Shown here: piece after piece, positions 1 through 5,379 of the stretch
Position numbering within the stretch: the first letter of the stretch is position 1
Layout of the letters: every line of letters starts with the position of its first letter
Assembly (NCBI GenBank): GCA_947628885.1
Contig: CANRBO010000077.1
Span: 1-5,394 of the forward strand
Reading direction: 5' to 3'
DNA: 5,394 nt
DNA from: an uncultured Clostridia bacterium
GTDB taxonomy: Bacteria; Bacillota; Clostridia; TANB77; CAG-508
Notes under the pieces: generated by a model
What the model saw: the letters and a program-made list of their open reading frames with translations, nothing else
Database searches by the model: none
Told to the model about the DNA's origin: nothing
Translations under genes and position numbers: made by a program

Positions 1-518
1 ATTTCAGGAAGAGGAACTGTTGTAACAGGTAGAGTAGAAAGAGGAACATTAAAAGTTGGAGACGAAGTTGAAATAGTTGGTTTAGCAAAAGAAAGCTCTA
101 AGACAGTTGTTACAGGTGTTGAAATGTTTAGAAAAACACTTGATTCTGCAGAAGCAGGAGACAACATCGGTGTTCTATTAAGAGGAACACAAAGAAATGA
201 AGTTGAAAGAGGTCAAAACCAGGAACAATTCATCCTCATACAAAATTCACAGCACAAGTATACGTACTAACAAAAGAAGAAGGTGGACGTCATACACCTT
301 TCTTCAATGGATACAGACCACAATTCTATTTCAGAACAACAGACGTTACAGGACTTATTGATTTACCTGCAGGAACAGAAATGGTAATGCCAGGTGATAA
401 CATCGACATGACAATCGAATTAATTACTCCAATCGCTATTGAGAAAGGATTAAGATTCGCTATTCGTGAAGGTGGTAGAACAGTAGGTAGCGGTGTTGTT
501 GCTGATATATTAGAATAA
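1..518 (+). pseudogene. tuf: Elongation factor Tu, C-terminal part (domains II-III), frameshifted, 5' end outside window
   Basis: EF-Tu is the GTPase that delivers aminoacyl-tRNA to the ribosome. From base 1 the sequence reads ISGRGTVVTGRVERG, a domain II signature, and frame 1 is EF-Tu-like for 72 codons to ...NEVERGQ (to 216). It then reads 17 unrelated residues to a TAA at 268-270. EF-Tu homology resumes in another frame at 216 with KPGTIHPHTKF and runs for 100 codons (GGRHTPFF, YRPQFYFRTTDVTG, FAIREGGRTVGSGVV) to the TAA at 516-518. The family reads GQVLAKPG here, so the codons for V, L and A plus one base are missing: a 10-nt deletion. Both halves are otherwise intact and typical of Firmicutes. 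The GTPase domain lies beyond the left edge. EF-Tu is essential, so either a second intact copy exists (many clostridia carry two), or this is an assembly or sequencing error. The identity is certain; the broken state is certain in this sequence but uncertain in the organism. Confidence 0.93.
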
Positions 519-551
519 TATTTCATTAATAACAATGAATTAACTATAAAA

Positions 552-591
552 AGCAAGGGTTACAGAGATTTGTAACACCTTGCTATTTTTT
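552..591 (+). terminator. Intrinsic terminator of tuf
   Basis: AGCAAGG+GTTACA (552-564) pairs with TGTAAC, a bulged A at 577, and CCTTGCT (571-584). This gives a 13-bp stem with a 6-nt loop (565-570), followed by an A and six T (586-591). It lies 34 nt after the tuf stop codon and is the best rho-independent terminator in the window, so tuf transcription most likely ends here. Confidence 0.92.
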
Positions 592-593
592 GC

Positions 594-615
594 TTTAACA
601 ACTTTTTAACAACTT
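594..615. repeat. Exact tandem repeat, 2 x 11 bp
   Basis: TTTAACAACTT occurs at 594-604 and again, immediately adjacent, at 605-615, without mismatch. It sits just after the U-tract of the tuf terminator and well upstream of the next promoter. No function is evident; it may be a replication-slippage product. Confidence 0.8.
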
Positions 616-711
616 AGTTTAGAATAGTTGTAATATCAGGTAAAATTAAATGCTACTTTGTAAAAATAAAAGCAATTTATGTATTATAAATGTATAAATA
701 GTAAAATTATA

Positions 712-740
712 TTGACTTTTGTGGCTTTTCAGTATATACT
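712..740 (+). promoter_or_regulatory. Sigma-A-type promoter of the SH3-domain gene
   Basis: A -35 box TTGACT (712-717) and a -10 box TATACT (735-740) are separated by exactly 17 nt; each differs from consensus by one base. The DNA upstream is A/T-tract rich, as UP elements are. Transcription would start near 747, giving an untranslated leader of about 120 nt before the ATG at 867. Confidence 0.8.
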
Positions 741-803
741 CTTAAATATAAAAGGACATTTTAGGAGATTTATAAAATAGATTCAAAGTCTGGAAAATGT
801 GTA

Positions 804-826
804 TAAGGTTTATAGGTAAAACCTTA
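804..826 (+). promoter_or_regulatory. Small hairpin in the leader of the SH3-domain gene
   Basis: TAAGGTTT (804-811) pairs perfectly with AAACCTTA (819-826) around a 7-nt loop. No U-tract follows, so it is not a terminator. It lies 25 nt before the ribosome binding site. The CCTT within it (822-825) could instead pair with AAGG of that site (851-854), but only over 4 bp. It may be a modest regulatory or stabilising element, or chance in AT-rich DNA. Confidence 0.3.
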
Positions 827-866
827 ATTAAAAACCTAAATATATTATACAAGGAATATAATTTTT

Positions 867-1892
867 ATGAAAAAAATATTTGTAACGACTTCTATTTTAA
901 TAGTTATGTTATTACTTGCAGGAACCGTATTTGGAATTACTGGTACAGTAAACACAGAAGGACTTAATTTAAGAAGTAGTGCAAGTACAAGCTCTGATGT
1001 TATCACACAACTTGATGAAGGTACCAAAGTTGAAATATTGGACGAATTAGATGAGTGGTATAAGGTATCTGTTGGAGGTAATACTGGTTATGTTAGCAAA
1101 CAATATATAAAAGCGGATAATAATGCAGGAACAACAGTCAGTGGAAGCACAGGAAGCGGAGATACAAATACAGTAAATGCCAACACTGTAAATCCTAGCA
1201 CAGCGAATACAGTAACTAATTCAGTGGATACTAGTGGAAACGAGTTTTCAGGAAATACTGATAATGGCGTTAGTTCAGGAGGTAATCAGACAGAAGAAAC
1301 TAACACTAATCACTCTAATATGGGAAAAGGTACAATTTCACAAGATGTAACTGTGTATGTTTTGCCACTTCTAAATTCAACACAAATTTCTACTTTATCT
1401 ACAAATACCGAGGTAGATATAATCTCAGAAGTAGGGAATTGGAAATATGTTATGACTGATACCGTTGCAGGTTGGATATTAGCAAGTAAGGTTGAGTCAA
1501 ATAACAGTGCAGAGCCAAATGATACAAAGGGAACAAACCAAAATAATGAAAATGGAAATAATGTAAATACAAATAATGATACAAACGGAACAAACTTAAA
1601 CAATGAAAATGCAAATGGAACAAATTCAAACAACGAGAATAACAATCAGACAAACTCAAATAACGAAAATAATCAAACAAATACAAATAATAATCAAACA
1701 TCAAATTATCCAACCAAAATGTCTGTAAATGTTGATGCAGTTAATGTTAGAGAACAAGCATCAACAGATTCTGAAATAGTTACAAGTGTTGAGCAAAACA
1801 CTTCTGTAAATGTGACAGGCGAATCAGGTGACTGGTACAAAGTTGAAGTTAATGGAACAAAGGGATATATAAAAAAAGAATTTCTGTCATGA
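867..1892 (+). CDS. Secreted protein with three SH3b-like domains and Asn-rich linkers
   Basis: This 341-residue protein is probably exported and wall-associated. Residues 1-23 form a Sec signal peptide (Lys-Lys, then a long hydrophobic core), with likely cleavage after VFG; there is no lipobox and no cysteine. SH3b-like domain 1 spans about 25-82 (GLNLRSSAS, DEWYKVSVGGNTGYV). Domain 2 spans about 154-210 and is diverged: it has VYVLPLLNS in place of the NVRS motif but keeps NWKYV and GWI. Domain 3 spans about 284-341 (AVNVREQAS, GDWYKVEVNGTKGYI) and ends the protein. The linkers (83-153 and 211-283) are Thr/Ser/Gly/Asn-rich and presumably disordered. Bacterial SH3b domains commonly bind peptidoglycan and often target hydrolases, but no catalytic domain (NlpC/P60, amidase, glucosaminidase) is present, so the role may be adhesive, structural or as a hydrolase partner. 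The start is supported by AAGGA at 851-855, 11 nt upstream. It has its own promoter and is probably monocistronic. The SH3b fold is confident; the function is unknown. Confidence 0.88.
   Translation: MKKIFVTTSILIVMLLLAGTVFGITGTVNTEGLNLRSSASTSSDVITQLDEGTKVEILDELDEWYKVSVGGNTGYVSKQYIKADNNAGTTVSGSTGSGDTNTVNANTVNPSTANTVTNSVDTSGNEFSGNTDNGVSSGGNQTEETNTNHSNMGKGTISQDVTVYVLPLLNSTQISTLSTNTEVDIISEVGNWKYVMTDTVAGWILASKVESNNSAEPNDTKGTNQNNENGNNVNTNNDTNGTNLNNENANGTNSNNENNNQTNSNNENNQTNTNNNQTSNYPTKMSVNVDAVNVREQASTDSEIVTSVEQNTSVNVTGESGDWYKVEVNGTKGYIKKEFLS
1530..1703 (+). repeat. Degenerate 30-bp (10-residue) tandem repeat encoding an Asn-rich linker
   Basis: Residues 222-279 of the SH3b protein follow a unit of the form GTNxNNENxN, clearest in three consecutive copies at 240-269 (bases 1584-1673): NGTNLNNENA, NGTNSNNENN, NQTNSNNENN. 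By hand count, 34 of the 73 residues in linker 211-283 are Asn. Copies differ at synonymous AAT/AAC positions, so the array is not freshly duplicated. Such arrays can change length by slippage. Confidence 0.8.
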
Positions 1893-1953
1893 TTAAAAAG
1901 CAAATTTGAAACAGAATATATAAATGAAATAATAGAGTTATTTGTATAAAAAA

Positions 1954-1981
1954 TTGACATGAATTAAATAAATTATATAAA
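1954..1981 (+). promoter_or_regulatory. Upstream copy of the comEC promoter (P1)
   Basis: A consensus -35 TTGACA (1954-1959) is followed after 16 nt by TATAAA (1976-1981); TAAAAT at 18 nt (1978-1983) is an alternative -10. It lacks the TG of an extended -10. Transcription would start near 1988, inside the -35 box of the second copy. It is probably the weaker of the two. Confidence 0.6.
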
Positions 1982-1986
1982 ATAAA

Positions 1987-2015
1987 TTGACATGAATTGA
2001 ATAAACTGATATAAA
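1987..2015 (+). promoter_or_regulatory. Downstream copy of the comEC promoter (P2), extended -10
   Basis: A consensus -35 TTGACA (1987-1992), a 17-nt spacer and a -10 TATAAA (2010-2015) preceded by TGA (2007-2009) make an extended -10 promoter. Transcription would begin near 2022, leaving only about 28 nt of leader before the comEC ATG and placing the GC-rich segment at 2032-2038 close to the 5' end of the RNA. The preceding gene has no convincing terminator, so read-through from it is possible. Confidence 0.75.
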
Positions 2016-2031
2016 ATAAATTCATTAAAAA

Positions 2032-2075
2032 GGGGCACGGAAAGGATTTATGAAAACACGATATTTGTGTGCCCT
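2032..2075 (+). promoter_or_regulatory. Potential hairpin enclosing the comEC ribosome binding site and start codon
   Basis: GGGCAC (2033-2038) pairs exactly with GTGCCC (2069-2074). G-T wobbles at 2032/2075 and 2039/2068 could extend it to 8 pairs. The loop holds the only ribosome binding site, AAAGGA (2041-2046), and the ATG (2050). That site is unusually close to the ATG, with 3 nt between. Folding could limit initiation. Seen as complementarity only, not folded computationally. Confidence 0.5.
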
Positions 2076-4134
2076 AACAATAGTAATTGTAATAATTATA
2101 ATAGGGCTACACCGTAATGGGGTAGCCTTTTTCGAATATACAGGACCACAGGACGGAAAATTTGTAATTGAAATTAAGTCCGAACCCGAAGAAAAAAATT
2201 ATTACAATCTATACCAAGGCGTTATTAATAATAAAAAGTTTTTAATCTATATAAAAAAAGGCGATGAAAAGCTATCTTATGGCGATAAAATAGAAGCCAA
2301 TGCACAATTTAACAAAGCATCTTCAGCACGAAATAAGGGCTGTTTTAATTATGAACTTTATCTAAAAACTAAAAAAATATATGGTATCTTTAAAGTAGAA
2401 AATATTGATAAAGTACATAAGGCTGAAAATACACCTTTAATAATAAAAATTAGAAATTATATAAAGCAAAATTTTAAAGATAATTTAAAACAGGAAAATG
2501 CTAACCTTGCCATAGGGCTACTTTTAGGTGATAGGACTAATATTTCAGATGATGTGCAAAATGATTTTAAAGATGCTAATCTTACTCATTTGCTGGCTAT
2601 TTCAGGAGCACATTTCTCATATATAATTTTAATTGTTGTATGGATATGCAAAAAAGCAAAAAATAAACGATTTGAGCAGATGATACTACTTACTGCAATA
2701 GTATTTTTTATGAATTTAACAGGCAACACTCCGTCCGTTGTTAGAGCAGGTATTATGAGTATCATGCTTATTTTAGCAAGCTTATTAAAGAGAAAAAATG
2801 ACATATATACAAGTTTATGTTTTTCGCTAATTTTGCAAATCGCAAATAATCCGCTTGTTATATATGATTTGGGACTCATATTATCATATTCAGGAGTAAT
2901 TGGCATAACTCTATTTTATAAATTTATTTATGAAAAGATAAAATTAAAAATAGTAAGCGTTACTTTGGCTGCAAATGTATTGATAGTGCCAATTATGATA
3001 TATAATTTTAACACAATCTCCTTGACATTTATAATTTCAAATGTACTAGCATCAGGCTTGCTGGGAATAATTATAATGTTAGAGATTATCTCGACAATAA
3101 TTAAAATAAAACCAGCATTTATATTGTTAGATATATGTTTATCATTATTGAGAAAAATAGCTGACTTTTGCTCAAATATGCCGTTTTCTAAAATATATGT
3201 TCCGAACAACACTATAATTGCTGTAATAATAATTTACATAGTAATATTTTTGATTATAAAAAAGAGAAGGAAAATATTAGCAACAATGACAATTATAGTA
3301 ATAATTTTTAATTTTACAACTATAATTTATACGCAAAATAATGAAGAACTAAAGATTAATTTTATTGATGTGGGGCAGGGGGATTGCACACTTTTAAGAA
3401 ATAAAGGAACAACACTAATGATAGATACTGGCGGAAATGCCAATTCAGATTATGACGGTGGAGAGAAGATATTACATAGATATTTATTGTATAACAACAT
3501 AACCAAATTAGATTACATGATGTTGTCGCATTTTGATGCCGACCATTGTCAAAATGGAATATTTTTACTTAAAAATATGAAAATCAAAAATTTAATAATC
3601 GCAAAACAGCCTGAAACCAGCCAATTGTATGAAGAGATAACTGGTATTGCTAAAGCAAAAAATATTAATATAATTTATGTTCAAAAAGGAGATGCTTTGA
3701 ACATAAAAAATCTCAAATTACAAATTATGCATCCAAGTGATAACTTTATCACAGAAAATCCACTTAATAATAATGCAATCGTATGCAAAATAACATATTA
3801 TAATTTTAAGTTACTTTTTACAGGAGATATTGAAAAGCCTGCAGAAGAAGCATTAATAAATGAAGATTTAAAGGCTGATTTGCTCAAAGTAGGACATCAT
3901 GGTTCTAAAACTTCCACAACACAAAGTTTTTTAGATAAAGTAAATCCCAAGATTGCACTAATTGGTGTTGGGGAAAATAATAAATTTGGTCATCCAAATA
4001 AAGATGTAATCGAAAGATTACAAAGCAAAAACATAAAAATTTTTCGTACTGACCAAAATGGAGAGATTAATCTTACGGTGAACAATAGTGGAAAATTGAG
4101 TTTTAATGTTGAATTTAAAAAATCACTATGGTAA
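2050..4134 (+). CDS. comEC: ComEC/Rec2 family DNA-uptake channel protein
   Basis: ComEC is the cytoplasmic-membrane channel through which single-stranded DNA enters during natural transformation. This 694-residue copy appears complete. Residues 4-20 form an N-terminal membrane helix. About 35-118 is the extracytoplasmic OB-like region (DUF4131), ending in ARNKGCFNYELYL (93-105). About 150-425 is the polytopic Competence domain with its hallmarks GLLLGD (156-161), LLAISGAHFS (181-190) and PSVVRAGIM (228-236). About 433-694 is a metallo-beta-lactamase-like domain: FIDVGQGDC (438-446), the metal-site motif HFDADH (494-499), FTGD (590-593), GHHGSK (615-620) and FGHP (646-649). All the motifs I know for this domain are present, so nuclease-type activity is plausible. 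It is somewhat shorter than B. subtilis ComEC (about 776), mainly at the N-terminus. The ATG at 2050 is the only sensible start: the membrane helix follows directly and the next Met is near residue 211. No comEA or comEB is adjacent. Codons 19-28 coincide with a terminator-like hairpin. Confidence 0.95.
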   Translation: MKTRYLCALTIVIVIIIIGLHRNGVAFFEYTGPQDGKFVIEIKSEPEEKNYYNLYQGVINNKKFLIYIKKGDEKLSYGDKIEANAQFNKASSARNKGCFNYELYLKTKKIYGIFKVENIDKVHKAENTPLIIKIRNYIKQNFKDNLKQENANLAIGLLLGDRTNISDDVQNDFKDANLTHLLAISGAHFSYIILIVVWICKKAKNKRFEQMILLTAIVFFMNLTGNTPSVVRAGIMSIMLILASLLKRKNDIYTSLCFSLILQIANNPLVIYDLGLILSYSGVIGITLFYKFIYEKIKLKIVSVTLAANVLIVPIMIYNFNTISLTFIISNVLASGLLGIIIMLEIISTIIKIKPAFILLDICLSLLRKIADFCSNMPFSKIYVPNNTIIAVIIIYIVIFLIIKKRRKILATMTIIVIIFNFTTIIYTQNNEELKINFIDVGQGDCTLLRNKGTTLMIDTGGNANSDYDGGEKILHRYLLYNNITKLDYMMLSHFDADHCQNGIFLLKNMKIKNLIIAKQPETSQLYEEITGIAKAKNINIIYVQKGDALNIKNLKLQIMHPSDNFITENPLNNNAIVCKITYYNFKLLFTGDIEKPAEEALINEDLKADLLKVGHHGSKTSTTQSFLDKVNPKIALIGVGENNKFGHPNKDVIERLQSKNIKIFRTDQNGEINLTVNNSGKLSFNVEFKKSLW
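2103..2132 (+). terminator. Intrinsic-terminator-like hairpin inside the 5' end of comEC
   Basis: GGCTAC (2105-2110) pairs with GTAGCC (2122-2127). The stem extends outward with a G-T wobble (2104/2128) and an A-T pair (2103/2129), and inward, past one A-G mismatch, with CC/GG (2112-2113/2119-2120), leaving a 5-nt loop. Five T follow (2128-2132). It lies in codons 18-28 of comEC, between the membrane helix and the OB-like region, and may act as an attenuator. The short U-tract, partly used in the stem, makes its strength uncertain. Confidence 0.55.
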
Positions 4135-4178
4135 AATAAAAATGTTAGCAGACTAATTAAAAAAATGTTTGCGTTTAG

Positions 4179-4184
4179 AAAGGA
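4179..4184 (+). promoter_or_regulatory. Ribosome binding site that fixes the mltG start
   Basis: AAAGGA lies 8 nt upstream of the ATG at 4193. The same frame is open further upstream from a TTG at 4169, but that codon precedes this site and has no ribosome binding site of its own. Starting at 4193 also places MKK directly before the membrane helix. Confidence 0.85.
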
Positions 4185-4192
4185 ATAATATA

Positions 4193-5278
4193 ATGAAAAA
4201 AGTTGTAATAGGCGTAATAGTAGCAATAATATTGATAATAGTAATAGGAATACTTGGAGTAGTGATGTTTTATAATTCATCATTAAAGCCAATCGCTGAA
4301 AGCGATAGCAATGAGATAGTAGTAGAAATAAAGGAAGGCTCTACTGCATCTGATATAGCTAAAGTTCTTGAAGAAAATAATTTAATAAAAAGCGCATTAG
4401 TATTTAAAATATACACAAAATTAAACAATGTTTCAGGCATGCAAGCAGGAACCTATAAGTTAAATCAAAATATGAGTGTAGAGAAAATAATAGAAAACTT
4501 GCAAAAAGGAACAGATTACTTTCCTGATGAATTTAACATAACATTTGTTGAAGGCAAAAACATGAGATGGATAGCCTCTACAATAGCTGAAAAAACTAAC
4601 AACACAGAAGATGATGTTTTCAATAAATTAAGTGATAAAGAGTATATAAAAACATTAATAAATAAATATTGGTTTTTAACAGATGATATATTAGATGAAA
4701 ATATTTATTATCCATTGGAAGGATACTTATTCCCTGATACATATACGTTTGAGAATCAAGATGTAACAGTTGAAACAATATTTACCGCCATGTTAGATCA
4801 AATGGAGAAAAAACTTGCAGATTACAAAGAAGAAATACAAAATCAAGGATTTTCAGTACATAAAGTATTGACAGTTGCATCTATAGTTGAACTTGAAGCT
4901 GCTAGAGTAGAAGACAGAAGTGGCGTAGCTAGCGTGTTATACAATAGATTAAAGAAAAATATGTCGCTCGGAAGTGATGTAACTACATATTATGCAATTA
5001 AAGTGGACATGTCAGAAAGGGATTTATATCAAAGCGAACTAAACAGATATAATCCATATAATACTAGAGGTCCTAAAATGGAAGGAAAGCTACCAATTGG
5101 TCCAATTTCAATGGTTGGTATAGAGTCAATCGAAGCAGCATTAAAGCCTAAAGATACCGATTATTTGTATTTTGTAGCAGATAAGGACGGAAAAATTTAT
5201 TTTGCAGAAACATCTAGTGAACATGATAAAAACATAGAAAAATTGCAAAATAGCGGTATGTGGTACACATATAATTAA
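4193..5278 (+). CDS. mltG: Endolytic murein transglycosylase MltG (YceG-like family)
   Basis: MltG is a membrane-anchored lytic transglycosylase that cuts nascent peptidoglycan glycan strands and is thought to limit their length. This 361-residue protein has a short cytoplasmic start (MKK), one membrane helix (about 4-27), then an extracytoplasmic part. About 42-106 is a LysM-like subdomain (VEIKEGSTASDIAKVLEENN, AGTYKLNQNMS). The YceG catalytic domain follows, with PLEGYLFPDTY (174-184), ASIVELEA (229-236; Glu233 corresponds to the catalytic Glu of the ASIVEKE motif in E. coli MltG), ASVLYNRLKKNMSLGSD (246-262), NPYNTRG (287-293), LPIGPIS (300-306) and TDYLYFVAD (322-330). Length and motif order are normal for the family and nothing essential seems missing. 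It follows comEC by 58 nt with no terminator and no clear promoter, so cotranscription from the comEC promoters is likely. Family assignment is confident; any partnership with ComEC is inference. Confidence 0.95.
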   Translation: MKKVVIGVIVAIILIIVIGILGVVMFYNSSLKPIAESDSNEIVVEIKEGSTASDIAKVLEENNLIKSALVFKIYTKLNNVSGMQAGTYKLNQNMSVEKIIENLQKGTDYFPDEFNITFVEGKNMRWIASTIAEKTNNTEDDVFNKLSDKEYIKTLINKYWFLTDDILDENIYYPLEGYLFPDTYTFENQDVTVETIFTAMLDQMEKKLADYKEEIQNQGFSVHKVLTVASIVELEAARVEDRSGVASVLYNRLKKNMSLGSDVTTYYAIKVDMSERDLYQSELNRYNPYNTRGPKMEGKLPIGPISMVGIESIEAALKPKDTDYLYFVADKDGKIYFAETSSEHDKNIEKLQNSGMWYTYN

Positions 5279-5350
5279 TTATGGCAGTATAAATTTAGCA
5301 TTTTTAGTATAAATAGAAAATTTTGGGAAATAATCCTACTAAGAGATGAA

Positions 5351-5379
5351 AGTTGAAAAATAATTACAATTTTCCAACT
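5351..5379. other. Imperfect hairpin downstream of mltG
   Basis: AGTTG+AAAA (5351-5359) pairs with TTTT+CAACT (5370-5379), with a bulged C at 5374. No T-tract follows on the + strand and only a weak pyrimidine stretch on the other, so it is not a standard terminator. The remaining tail from 5279 to 5394 is non-coding on inspection and shows nothing else convincing; mltG transcription may continue past the right edge. Confidence 0.3.

Larger units (their letters stand above)
519..866 (+). other. Gene-free region between tuf and the SH3-domain gene
   Basis: This 348-nt stretch has no convincing open reading frame on either strand. It holds, in order, the tuf terminator, the 11-bp tandem repeat, about 95 nt of very AT-rich DNA with nothing recognisable, the sigma-A promoter at 712-740, and a leader of about 120 nt. 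The leader contains an AGGAG (763-767) not followed by a usable start codon, and a small hairpin at 804-826. Confidence 0.75.
1953..2019 (+). repeat. Tandem duplication of a promoter segment (33 + 34 bp)
   Basis: Copy 1 (1953-1985) and copy 2 (1986-2019) are directly adjacent. Both begin ATTGACATGAATT and both end TATAAAATAA. They differ only by A/G at the base after that start (1966 versus 1999) and by TTA versus CTGA just before TATAAA. Each copy carries a complete -35/-10 pair. A TATAAA at 1945-1950 upstream might be the remains of a further copy, but nothing resembling a -35 precedes it. Confidence 0.88.

Noticed and set aside
211..220. Programmed -1 frameshift in tuf
   Set aside because: The motif T CAA AAC does not allow good re-pairing after slippage, tuf is not known to use frameshifting, and three conserved residues would still be missing. 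A deletion explains the data better.
797..866. Small upstream ORF starting at ATG 797 before the SH3b gene
   Set aside because: No ribosome binding site precedes it, and the frame runs out of the leader into the SH3b gene out of frame without recognisable protein character.
1310..1713. Antisense reading frames opposite the Asn-rich linker of the SH3b gene
   Set aside because: They are Phe/Leu/Tyr-rich mirror translations of repetitive AAT/AAC codons, with no coherent domain and no promoter or ribosome binding site evident.
1927..1943. Terminator for the SH3b gene (AAATAA/TTATTT hairpin)
   Set aside because: The stem is six A/T pairs only and is not followed by a T-tract, so it would be too weak.
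1953..2019. CRISPR-like repeats
   Set aside because: The two units are directly adjacent without spacers, and each is a recognisable promoter; there are no cas genes.
2104..2135. preQ1 or other known riboswitch aptamer at the comEC start (CTACACC resembles part of a preQ1-I loop)
   Set aside because: The A-rich tail and pseudoknot partner expected for preQ1-I are absent, the pairing is explained as a terminator-like stem, and I recognise no c-di-GMP, guanidine, fluoride or ZTP core motifs by eye.
4148..4172. Terminator between comEC and mltG (GCAGAC/GTTTGC hairpin)
   Set aside because: Only six pairs including a wobble, a 13-nt loop, and GTTTAGAAAGG instead of a T-tract.
4169..4192. Upstream TTG start giving mltG eight extra residues
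   Set aside because: The TTG precedes the ribosome binding site at 4179-4184 and has none of its own; the ATG at 4193 has AAAGGA at 8-nt spacing and begins a typical MKK-plus-helix N-terminus.
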